Shown piece by piece: positions 1 through 12,855 of a stretch of DNA of 64,000 nt (its first letter is position 1; every line of letters starts with the position of its first letter). The notes beneath the pieces were generated by a model. That model was not told where the DNA came from, made no database searches, and saw only the letters and a list, made by a program, of their open reading frames with translations. Source of the DNA: Streptomyces sp. GQFP (lineage in GTDB: Bacteria; Actinomycetota; Actinomycetes; Streptomycetales; Streptomycetaceae); NCBI RefSeq assembly GCF_021545335.1, contig NZ_CP089312.1, positions 8,242,814 through 8,306,813 of the forward strand, in the 5' to 3' direction. Position numbers and translations under genes: made by a program.

Positions 1-1
1 G

Positions 2-376
2 GTCACCTCGGCGAAACGGCTGGTCTTCGTCCTGGCGGCGGTGGGCGGTGCCGCGGCCGGTGGGCTCACCCTCGCGAGCACCCTGCGGGTGCAGCCGGAC
101 TCCATCTTCGGGGTCCAGTGGTCCGCGTACATGATCTTCATGGTGGTCATCGGCGGCCTCGGAACCTTCGAGGGACCGATCATCGGAGCGATCGTGTTCT
201 TCCTGGTGCAGGACTGGTTCGGGAACGACGGAGGCACCTGGTACCTGATCGGGCTCGGCGCCCTCGCCATCGGGATGACGCTGTGGATGCCCCATGGGCT
301 GTGGGGTACCGTGGCTCGCCGACGTGACCTGGAACTACTACCTGTCGGCTATCGGGTGCGGACACCGGTCGTCTGA
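2..376 (+). CDS. Branched-chain amino acid ABC transporter permease (LivM-type), C-terminal part
   Basis: The gene enters from the left edge, so its start is not visible. The readable 124 residues hold hydrophobic segments and the sequence VVIGGLGTFEGPIIGA, which matches the GG-x-GT-x-x-GP-x-x-GA signature near the C-terminus of LivH/LivM permeases. Such proteins form the membrane channel of an ABC importer for branched-chain amino acids or related substrates. The final 20 or so residues are hydrophilic, as expected for a cytoplasmic tail. The partner ATPase and binding-protein genes would lie outside the window, so the substrate cannot be set here. Confidence 0.8.
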   Translation, partial: VTSAKRLVFVLAAVGGAAAGGLTLASTLRVQPDSIFGVQWSAYMIFMVVIGGLGTFEGPIIGAIVFFLVQDWFGNDGGTWYLIGLGALAIGMTLWMPHGLWGTVARRRDLELLPVGYRVRTPVV

Positions 377-430
377 CCTCGACGACGGTCTCGCCCGATC
401 TCACCGACGACCGACCAAGAGGTGCGAACG

Positions 431-937
431 ATGGCGGAGGCAGCCGATCGGGACCCGACTCCGGGTCCGCCTCCAGGCGCGGATCCCGATCCGGACCCCG
501 AGGGTCACAAGGGCCCGCTGACGATCTATCTCGTCAAGCAGCTCGAACTGGCCATCCGCTCCTTCATGGACGAGGCCCTGCGCCCGTACGGGCTCACGAC
601 GTTCCAGTACACGGCCCTGACCGTGCTTCAGCACCGAGGCGGGCTCTCCTCCGCCCAGTTGGCCCGCCGCTCCTTCGTCAGACCCCAGACGATGCACGAG
701 ATGGTGCGCTCGCTGGAGGAGCGTGGGCTGATCGAGCGCGCCCATACCCCGGGGAACCGGCGGATCATGGAGGCCCGGCTGACGCGGGAGGGGGCGGAAC
801 TGCTGGCGGCGTGCGCACCGGCGGTGCAGAAGCTGGAGGACCGGTTGCTGCTCGACATGCCGGAGAACCGGCGGTCCGCGTTCCGCCAGGGCCTGGAGGA
901 CGGGCTCGCTTCCCTTACGGAACGGAACCACGGCTGA
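431..937 (+). CDS. MarR-family winged-helix transcriptional regulator
   Basis: This 168-residue protein has a MarR core after a Pro/Asp-rich N-terminal tail of about 25 residues. The helix-turn-helix reads SSAQLARRSFVRPQTMHEMV and is followed by the wing ERAHTPGNRRIMEARLT, with the usual dimerisation helices at both ends. MarR proteins are small dimeric repressors that release DNA on binding small ligands. I chose ATG 431 because AAGAGG sits 8 bases upstream; a GTG nine bases earlier overlaps that ribosome-binding site. It follows the permease fragment by 54 bases on the same strand and might regulate it, but no operator was identified. Confidence 0.88.
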   Translation: MAEAADRDPTPGPPPGADPDPDPEGHKGPLTIYLVKQLELAIRSFMDEALRPYGLTTFQYTALTVLQHRGGLSSAQLARRSFVRPQTMHEMVRSLEERGLIERAHTPGNRRIMEARLTREGAELLAACAPAVQKLEDRLLLDMPENRRSAFRQGLEDGLASLTERNHG

Positions 938-1186
938 CGACCCGGATCCAAGCCGTCGGCGGAGGATCCGCGAGGTGCAGACGGGTGCGCTCGGCTCCAC
1001 CCTGGAGCTGTACCGCGCCGCCCGAGGAGGCGAAGCCGCCGGTGGTCACGACCGTGCGGTGGACCACGGTCCGAGAACCCCACAAGGCCGACTCTCGCAG
1101 GTGGCTACGGGGCAGAACCCTGGGGCCCCGCCCGGTTGGGCGGCGGGCCCTGCTGCGGTCACTCGTGGACACCGGCTTGCTCCCGG

Positions 1187-2524
1187 TCAGGCCAGGCCGA
1201 ACTTCTCCGCGTGCACCTGTCGCGCGGGCACCCGCAGTTCCCGCAGGCCGGCCAGCGCGGCCGCGGTCATGGCGGGCGGGCCGCAGACGTACACGTCGCG
1301 GTCGGTGACGTCGGGGACCAGCCGCCGCAGGCTGTCCGGGCCGAAGGGCGGGGCGCCCTCGGCGGTCCTGCCGGTGAGCAGGTGCAGTCGGCCGCCCCGG
1401 AGCGCGATCAGCCGGCGGATCTCGTTCAGCAGTACGGCGTCGGCCTCGCTGCGGACGCGGTACAGCACGACGATGTCACCGGCCGACTGCTCCTCGAGCA
1501 TCGCCCGCACAGGCGTGATCCCCACGCCGCCGGCGATCAGGAGGGCGCCGGGCCGGCTCCGGTGCAGTGAGGTGAACGCCCCGTACGGCCCCTCGACGAG
1601 GGCGCGGCTGCCGACCGGGACGTTGCGCAGGCCTGCGCTGGTGCTGCCGACCGCCTTCGCGGTGAGGCGCAGCCCCCGTCCGTCGGGCGCCGCCGACAGG
1701 GAGAAGGGGTTGGCCAGCCACCAGTGGTTGTGTCCGGGGAACCGCCAGATGCAGAACTGGCCCGCGCGGGCGGGGAGTTTGTCGAGGTGGCGGCCGGTGA
1801 CGTACACGGAGACCACGTTGTCCGACTCCGGGACCACGGCCGTGACTTCGAATCGGTGGTAGGCGTTGCGCCACAGGGGCATGGCGATCCGCCCGGTCAG
1901 CAGGGCGCCGAAGGAGAACAGCCAGAGGAGCCACCAGTAGGCCTCGGCGAACGCGGAGGACGTGAAGGTCGTGGTCTCCTCCAACTGGTGGACGAACGCC
2001 AGCCCCAGGGCCACGTACAGCAGCAGATGCAGCCCGTGCCAGACCTCGTACCGCAGCCGCCGCCGCACGGACCGGGTGGAGATCACGCCGATGACGAGAA
2101 TGATGCCCGCGGCGAGCATGCCCAGCAGGGAGGCCGTTACGCCGCTCAGCGCGACGAACGTCTTCCCCATGGACGCGTCGTCGAGGGTCGCGTAACCGAG
2201 CACGACGAGCGTGGCGTGGGTGAGGACGGTCCACAGCAGGGTGAAGCCGACCCAGCGGTGCCACACGGTGAGCCGGTCCATCCCGATCCGCCGGTCCAGC
2301 CACGGCAGCCGCGCCACCAGCAACAACTGGAACAGCATCAGCAGCGCCGCGTGCAGCCCGAAGAACTTCGCGACCGTGAGCACGCCGTTCTTGCCCGAAC
2401 CGGCGCTCACGAACAACGCCTCGACGATCACCACATTGACGACGACAAAACCCCACATCGCCCAACGCGCCGCATCCACCGGAAGCACGGTGCCTCTTCG
2501 CACCGAATCGCTCGTCGCCGCCAT
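1187..2524 (-). CDS. Ferric-reductase-like membrane oxidoreductase (haem membrane domain plus FAD/NAD(P)H domain)
   Basis: A 445-residue protein. The first 220 residues contain about six hydrophobic segments with well-placed histidines (FFGLHAALLM, VWHRWVGFTL, LTHATLVVLG, EVWHGLHLLLY), as in ferric-reductase-like transmembrane domains that hold b-type haem. The C-terminal half is a ferredoxin-NADP-reductase module with an FAD-binding NPFSLS stretch, the nucleotide-binding IAGGVGITPVRAML motif and the terminal YVCGPPAMT motif. It would pass electrons from NAD(P)H through FAD and haem across the membrane. ATG 2524 is preceded by AGAGG at 5 bases. It stands alone, convergent with the MarR gene, and the electron acceptor is unknown. 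Confidence 0.85.
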   Translation of the reverse strand: MAATSDSVRRGTVLPVDAARWAMWGFVVVNVVIVEALFVSAGSGKNGVLTVAKFFGLHAALLMLFQLLLVARLPWLDRRIGMDRLTVWHRWVGFTLLWTVLTHATLVVLGYATLDDASMGKTFVALSGVTASLLGMLAAGIILVIGVISTRSVRRRLRYEVWHGLHLLLYVALGLAFVHQLEETTTFTSSAFAEAYWWLLWLFSFGALLTGRIAMPLWRNAYHRFEVTAVVPESDNVVSVYVTGRHLDKLPARAGQFCIWRFPGHNHWWLANPFSLSAAPDGRGLRLTAKAVGSTSAGLRNVPVGSRALVEGPYGAFTSLHRSRPGALLIAGGVGITPVRAMLEEQSAGDIVVLYRVRSEADAVLLNEIRRLIALRGGRLHLLTGRTAEGAPPFGPDSLRRLVPDVTDRDVYVCGPPAMTAAALAGLRELRVPARQVHAEKFGLA

Positions 2525-2797
2525 GATCGCCTCTCGTCCCCCGTGGCCGCGGTACTCGCGGCCCGCCTCGATTCGGGTAAGGGTACGGCGGACGGGCCGG
2601 ATCCGTTCATGCCGGAACCGCCGAATCTGACTGCCTTTGGCGGGGTCGGCGGCCCTGAGCTCCGCAACGGTTCGTTCGGTTCAGGAACAGCGCGTCCGTG
2701 GGGTCGAGGAGTGGTCTCCCATCCCGACGCCGAGACGATCGCTGCAGCTACGCTTCCACGGCGCAGGCGATGCTGAGAGCCAGACCCGGGGGAGATC

Positions 2798-3331
2798 GTG
2801 AACCGACCACTGCTGTTCCTGGACGTGGATGGGCCACTCAACCCCTATGCGGCCAAGCCGGAGAAGCGCCCCGACGGCTACACCACACTCAGAGTGCCCC
2901 AGGACAGCGGAACCCCGGACGAACACAGAGGACTCTCGGCCCGGCGGCGGCCCCTGCGGGTCTGGCTCAACCCAGAGCATGGTCGATCTCTGCTCCAACT
3001 CGGCTACGAACTGTGCTGGGCCACCACATGGATGGACAAAGCCAACCGATGGATCGCCCCGGTGCTCGGCCTTCCCGAGCTCCCCTTCGTCGACTTCGGT
3101 GACGCCTTGCTCCAAGAACGCCCCGACGGGGTCCACTGGAAGACGGGTCCCCTGGTGGACTACGCCAACGGCCGTTCCTTCGCCTGGGTGGACGACGAAC
3201 AGAGCGATCTGGACCAGGCGTACGTGACGGCCCACCACCACGGGCCTGGGCTTCTGCACCACGTCAACCCGCGTATCGGACTGCGCGAGAACGACTTCCG
3301 CACGCTCGCCGACTTTGCCCGATCCCTTTAG
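2798..3331 (+). CDS. HAD-like hypothetical protein
   Basis: A 177-residue protein opening with PLLFLDVDGPLNPY, which matches HAD motif I (D-x-D with the hydrophobic beta-strand before it). A later AWVDDEQSDLD resembles the acidic motif IV. The region around LLQLGYELCWATTWMDKAN, with a conserved-looking Thr-Thr-Trp, is typical of small Streptomyces proteins annotated as HAD domain proteins that lack a known substrate. GTG 2798 is supported by GGGGGAG about 5 bases upstream. Phosphatase activity is inferred from the fold only; the substrate and pathway are unknown. Confidence 0.75.
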   Translation: MNRPLLFLDVDGPLNPYAAKPEKRPDGYTTLRVPQDSGTPDEHRGLSARRRPLRVWLNPEHGRSLLQLGYELCWATTWMDKANRWIAPVLGLPELPFVDFGDALLQERPDGVHWKTGPLVDYANGRSFAWVDDEQSDLDQAYVTAHHHGPGLLHHVNPRIGLRENDFRTLADFARSL

Positions 3332-3333
3332 CG

Positions 3334-3463
3334 AGGAAGCCACGGCCGCCTCCAACTCTCCTGCCGCTGCCAAGGCGCGCCCGAGTCGTACGTGCGAGGC
3401 GAGCTGATCGCGTCGGAACAAACCCGACTCCACGGCGTGCAGTGATTCGTGGGCAGCGCCCAC
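3334..3463 (-). pseudogene. Possible remnant of a TPR-type regulator gene
   Basis: In the 312-base gap before the amylase gene the minus strand reads HESLHAVESGLFRRDQLASH followed by LGRALAAAGELEAAVASSL. The amphipathic, alanine-rich pattern resembles the C-terminal helices of TPR-containing regulators. It has no start site or ribosome-binding site, and its frame then runs into the antisense of the HAD gene. I read it as a decayed gene fragment, but this rests on composition and pattern alone. Confidence 0.25.
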
Positions 3464-3565
3464 CGCTTACTCAACGCCCCTCGTTGTGAAGAGATTTCGC
3501 GCCCGTGAAGAGGAAGTGTCCCAAGGGTTGACCGCTCCACAAGTGGACTCGTACCTTCTGGTCGG

Positions 3566-3616
3566 CTGAAAGTTTTCAGTCATCTTGCAGCAAGAATCGG
3601 CAAACGATCTTGCTTG
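3566..3616 (+). promoter_or_regulatory. Candidate MalR-type operator upstream of the first amylase gene
   Basis: Three elements lie 28-78 bases before the amylase start: the 14-base palindrome CTGAAAGTTTTCAG (3566-3579), the inverted repeat CTTGCAGCAAG (3584-3594) and CTTGCTTG (3609-3616). Repeated CTTGC motifs are known in Streptomyces amylase promoters, where the LacI-family regulator MalR acts. The CTTGC spacing of 25 bases places the two copies on nearly the same face of the helix. The rest of the 3332-3643 gap holds only the possible gene remnant. Confidence 0.5.
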
Positions 3617-3643
3617 GACCTTCAACGGAGAAGGACCCCCGAC

Positions 3644-5026
3644 ATGGCCAGCAGAACCCTCTCCGGCGCGCTCGCCCTCGCGGCCGGCGCGTCCATCGCG
3701 CTCGCCGTTCCGACGGGCACCGCCTACGCCTCCCCGCCCGGTACCAAGGACGTCACCGCCGTCCTGTTCGAGTGGAACTTCGCCTCGGTCGCCAAGGAGT
3801 GCACCAACACCCTCGGGCCCGCCGGGTACGGCTACGTCCAGGTCTCGCCACCCGCCGAGCACATACAGGGCTCGCAGTGGTGGACGTCGTACCAGCCGGT
3901 CAGCTACAAGATCGCCGGGCGGCTCGGTGACGCCACCGCCTTCCAGAGCATGGTGAACACGTGTCACGCGGCCGGGGTGAAGGTCGTCGTCGACACCGTC
4001 ATCAACCACATGTCGGCGGGGAGTGGTACCGGCACCGGTGGGTCGTCGTACACGAAGTACAACTACCCCGGTCTGTACTCGTCCTTCGACTTCGACGACT
4101 GCACGGCCACCATCAGCGACTACACCAACCGCACCAACGTCCAGAACTGCGAACTCGTCGGGCTCGCCGACCTGGACACCGGCGAGGAGTACGTCCGTTC
4201 CGCCATCGCCGGGTACATGAACTCCCTGCTCGGCTACGGAGTCGACGGCTTCCGGATCGACGCCGCCAAGCACATCCCGGCCACCGACCTCGCCAACATC
4301 AAGTCGCGGCTCAGCAACACGTCCGTGTACTGGAAGCAGGAGGTCATCTACGGCAGTGGGGAGGCCGTCCAGCCCACCGAGTACACCGGTAACGGAGACG
4401 TCCAGGAGTTCCGGTACGCCTACGACCTCAAGCGTGTCTTCAACAACGAGAACCTCGCCTACCTCAGCAACTACGGTGAGGGCTGGGGCTACATGAGCAG
4501 CTCCGTCGCCGGCGTCTTCGTCGACAACCACGACACCGAGCGCAACGGCTCCACGCTCAGCTACAAGGACAACGCCAACTACACCCTCGCCAACGTCTTC
4601 ATGCTCGCCTATCCGTATGGTGCGCCCGACATCAACTCCGGGTACGAGTTCTCCGACACGGACGCCGGTCCGCCCAACAGCGGCTCCGTGACCGCCTGTT
4701 GGCAGGACGGGTGGAAGTGTCAGCACGCCTGGCCGGAGATCCTCCGCATGGTCGCCTTCCGTAATGCCGTGCGCGGTGAGTCCGTCACCAACTGGTGGGA
4801 CAACGGGGGCGATGCGATTGCGTTCGGGCGGGGTGCCAAGGGCTACGTCGCCATCAACCACGAGTCGAGCAGCCTGAGTCGTACCTACCAGACCTCGCTC
4901 GCCGCGGGCACGTACTGCGATGTGCAGAGCAACACGTCGGTGACCGTGAACTCCAGTGGGCAGTTCACGGCCACCTTGGGCGCCAACACGGCTCTGGCGA
5001 TCTACGCGGGCAAGACCACCTGCTGA
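3644..5026 (+). CDS. Secreted alpha-amylase, GH13 catalytic domain without starch-binding domain
   Basis: A 460-residue exported enzyme that hydrolyses internal alpha-1,4 bonds of starch. The signal peptide runs to about residue 29 (cleavage AYA/S). The GH13 barrel carries VVDTVINH, the nucleophile Asp206 in GFRIDAAKH, the acid/base Glu233 in KQEVIY and Asp297 in VDNHDTER, so all catalytic residues are present. The protein ends soon after the barrel's C-terminal beta domain (ALAIYAGKTTC). Classical Streptomyces amylases of about 566 residues have a CBM20 domain, which is missing here. ATG 3644 has GGAGAAGG 9 bases upstream; longer reading to a TTG at 3614 has no ribosome-binding site. MalR-like repeats precede it. 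Confidence 0.93.
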   Translation: MASRTLSGALALAAGASIALAVPTGTAYASPPGTKDVTAVLFEWNFASVAKECTNTLGPAGYGYVQVSPPAEHIQGSQWWTSYQPVSYKIAGRLGDATAFQSMVNTCHAAGVKVVVDTVINHMSAGSGTGTGGSSYTKYNYPGLYSSFDFDDCTATISDYTNRTNVQNCELVGLADLDTGEEYVRSAIAGYMNSLLGYGVDGFRIDAAKHIPATDLANIKSRLSNTSVYWKQEVIYGSGEAVQPTEYTGNGDVQEFRYAYDLKRVFNNENLAYLSNYGEGWGYMSSSVAGVFVDNHDTERNGSTLSYKDNANYTLANVFMLAYPYGAPDINSGYEFSDTDAGPPNSGSVTACWQDGWKCQHAWPEILRMVAFRNAVRGESVTNWWDNGGDAIAFGRGAKGYVAINHESSSLSRTYQTSLAAGTYCDVQSNTSVTVNSSGQFTATLGANTALAIYAGKTTC

Positions 5027-5048
5027 GCCACTGCCGCTGTCGCTGCCA

Positions 5049-7127
5049 CTACTTCCACGTGTCAGCGGTCGTGTAGCCGCTCGAACTTCCTGTCGTGTAC
5101 GAGCGGTTGGTGCCCGACTCCCAGGTCACGTTCCCGGAGCCGTCCTTCTTGATGTACTTGTACTCGAAGGACGTGCTCCTGGGGACGATGACCGACCGGG
5201 ACCAGACCGGGTACGCCGCCGAGGACAGCGGGATCGCGTCCGCCGTGTTCCAGGAGCCCAACGACCCGACAGAGCCGACGACATAGACGTTCGTGCCGAG
5301 GGTGGTTGTGGCCGTGACGTTGAAGGTGACGTCCGTCGCGTTCGAACTCGCCACGTTCCAGCTGTTGTTGAGGTTCAGCGCCGAAGTCGCCGTGGCGGCC
5401 GTCCTGTTGGCGTTGGACTCCCAGGTGACGTTCCCCGAAGCGTCCTTCTTCACGTATTTGTACTCGAACGACGTGTTCGTCGGCACACTCACCCCGCCCG
5501 ACCACACCGGATATCCCGTCGACGACAGCTTCACCGCCTTCGACGTGTCCCAGCCGCCCAGTTCCGCGATCGAGCCGACGACGTACACGTCCTGGCCGGT
5601 CGTGGTCGCCGCGTACTCGTTGAAGGTCGCCGTGACGGTCGTACCGCCTCCACCGCCGCCCTCGCAGGTCGTGCACGGAGTGAACTCGCCGTTGTAGAAG
5701 GCGATCGCGCCCTTCGCCGGGACCGTCAGCGTCGCGTTCCCACCCGACACCGTGACCGTCGTGGCGCCGTTGTCGATGACGTTGGCGTACGTACCGTCGG
5801 CCATGCCCGTCGCGAAGGTGTAAGTCGCCGCCGCCGAACCGTTGTTGATCGCGATGTAGCCGCCCGTGCCCCGGCCGAAGCCGATGACGCTCGACGACTT
5901 GGTGGACCAGTTGGACACCGCCTCCGAGCCCACCGCGTTGTGCCACTTCACCATGCCGGTGATCGCGGTGTCCCGTTGGAGGCAGTACCAGCCGCTCGAG
6001 CAGTTGGTGTCGGTCACGAAGCCGCTGGAGTTCGGCGGGGCCTGGTCCGACGACGACCACTCGAAGCCCGAATACACCGTCGGCGTCGACCACTTGTAGG
6101 CGAGCTGGAAGACGTTGGCGAGCCGATACGTGTCGCCGTCCTTGTAGCTCATGTGCAGGCCGTTGCGCTCGGTGTCGTGGTTCGTGACGAAGGAGACCGA
6201 GTTGGCGGGGGTCAGGACACCCGACGACGACAACGACTCCAGGTCGCTCACGTTCCCCTGGAACGCCGACTTCAGCTTGCTCGCGTAGGTGAAGTCCAGG
6301 ACGTCACCGGCCGCGTAGTAGTCGGAGGCCGCCGGGGTCGAACCCGGGTACACCTCCTGGAAGATGTACGGGTCGGCCCCGGACGTCGTGTTGTCGAGCT
6401 TCGCCCAGATCGCGTTCAGGTCGGCGACCGGCATGTGCTTCGCCGCGTCGATACGGAACCCGTCGACGCCCACCGCGATCTGCTTGTTGAGGTAGGCCGC
6501 GATGCCCGAGCGGACGTCGTCGTCCTCGGTCTCCAGGTCGGGCAGGCCCAGCAGTTCGCAGTTCTGGATCTCGGTCAGGTTCGACCAGTCGTCGATGATC
6601 AGGTCGGAGTCGTTGCACTCCGCCGACGTGTGGAAGTCGTCCGGGTCCCAGTCCGGGGTGTCGTACTTGTTGCTGATCGTCGTGCCGGCGTACCCCGTGC
6701 CGGTCTGCGCGGCGGTGTGGTTGATCACCGCGTCCGTGTACACCTTGACGCCCGCGCCATGGCAGGCGTCCACCATGGTCGCGAACTCGGCCGCCGTTCC
6801 GAAGCGACCGCTCAGGTTGGACGAGTACGGCTGGTACACGTCCCACCAGTAGTAGTTGGTCTGCCGCAGCGACTCGGCGGGCGGCGCGACCCACACCGCG
6901 CCGTAGCCGTTCGGCCCGAGGACGTTCGTGCACTCGGCGGCGACCGAGTCCCAGTTGTACTCCCACAGGTTGGCGATCACGTCGCCGGACGTCGTGGCGT
7001 CCGCCTGCGCGGGGGTGGCGGGCAGGGCGATCGCCCCGGCGAGGGCCAGTGCGGCGGCTGCGGCAGCGGCAGCCGTGCGTCGGACGACACCCGCACCCCG
7101 GGGCCGGGGTCCGTGTCTGGTGGTCAT
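5049..7127 (-). CDS. Secreted alpha-amylase with two C-terminal CBM20 starch-binding domains
   Basis: A 692-residue exported enzyme. The signal peptide has a twin-Arg-like basic start and an Ala-rich core, with likely cleavage at AQA/D (residue 42). The GH13 domain has Asp227 in GFRIDAAKH, Glu258 in IFQEVY and Asp318 in VTNHDTERNG. A Cys-Glu-Gly6 linker near residue 480 leads to two tandem CBM20 modules, each with VYVVGSIAELGGW- or VYVVGSVGSLGSW-type strands and FEYKYVKKD or FEYKYIKKD motifs, the second ending at the stop. These domains bind raw starch granules. The gene converges on the first amylase with only 22 bases between stops, and diverges from the pullulanase fusion. It is a paralogue of the first amylase, not a recent copy. 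Confidence 0.93.
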   Translation of the reverse strand: MTTRHGPRPRGAGVVRRTAAAAAAAALALAGAIALPATPAQADATTSGDVIANLWEYNWDSVAAECTNVLGPNGYGAVWVAPPAESLRQTNYYWWDVYQPYSSNLSGRFGTAAEFATMVDACHGAGVKVYTDAVINHTAAQTGTGYAGTTISNKYDTPDWDPDDFHTSAECNDSDLIIDDWSNLTEIQNCELLGLPDLETEDDDVRSGIAAYLNKQIAVGVDGFRIDAAKHMPVADLNAIWAKLDNTTSGADPYIFQEVYPGSTPAASDYYAAGDVLDFTYASKLKSAFQGNVSDLESLSSSGVLTPANSVSFVTNHDTERNGLHMSYKDGDTYRLANVFQLAYKWSTPTVYSGFEWSSSDQAPPNSSGFVTDTNCSSGWYCLQRDTAITGMVKWHNAVGSEAVSNWSTKSSSVIGFGRGTGGYIAINNGSAAATYTFATGMADGTYANVIDNGATTVTVSGGNATLTVPAKGAIAFYNGEFTPCTTCEGGGGGGTTVTATFNEYAATTTGQDVYVVGSIAELGGWDTSKAVKLSSTGYPVWSGGVSVPTNTSFEYKYVKKDASGNVTWESNANRTAATATSALNLNNSWNVASSNATDVTFNVTATTTLGTNVYVVGSVGSLGSWNTADAIPLSSAAYPVWSRSVIVPRSTSFEYKYIKKDGSGNVTWESGTNRSYTTGSSSGYTTADTWK

Positions 7128-7235
7128 GTGCGGCTCCGAAAGGTTTCAACGACGGGCGGGGGGTGGTTTCAGGCTTCAACAAGTCGTGACAGTGGGGCAG
7201 TTGAGAAGGGCACGTCAAGGCTCTGGGTGAAAGTA

Positions 7236-7263
7236 CTTGCGATCGGTTTCAAGACTCTTGCTG
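7236..7263. promoter_or_regulatory. Candidate MalR-type direct repeats in the divergent amylase/pullulanase region
   Basis: The 206-base divergent region carries CTTGCGATC at 7236 and CTTGCTGT at 7257, 21 bases apart, that is two helical turns. The plus-strand gene starts 70 bases downstream. The motif matches the CTTGCAG-type repeats of Streptomyces maltose-controlled promoters, so one site could control both secreted enzymes. Confidence 0.45.
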
Positions 7264-7333
7264 TAAACCTTTCGTTAGCGATACGGTCGCGCCGGGTCGG
7301 ACCCAAGAGCCGTACGCCGCAAGGAGTGCCCCT

Positions 7334-12784
<5,451 letters not shown>

Positions 12785-12799
12785 CAACGGCATTATCTT

Positions 12800-12834
12800 G
12801 GTGGGGCAGACCACGAACCCCGGTCTGCCCCACC
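12800..12834 (+). terminator. Hairpin terminator after the pullulanase fusion
   Basis: A perfect 13-bp stem (GGTGGGGCAGACC with its complement) and a 9-base loop lie 15 bases after the stop. There is no strong U-run, as is usual in Streptomyces. Confidence 0.75.
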
Positions 12835-12855
12835 GGTGTGTCCAAGGGCGGCCAG

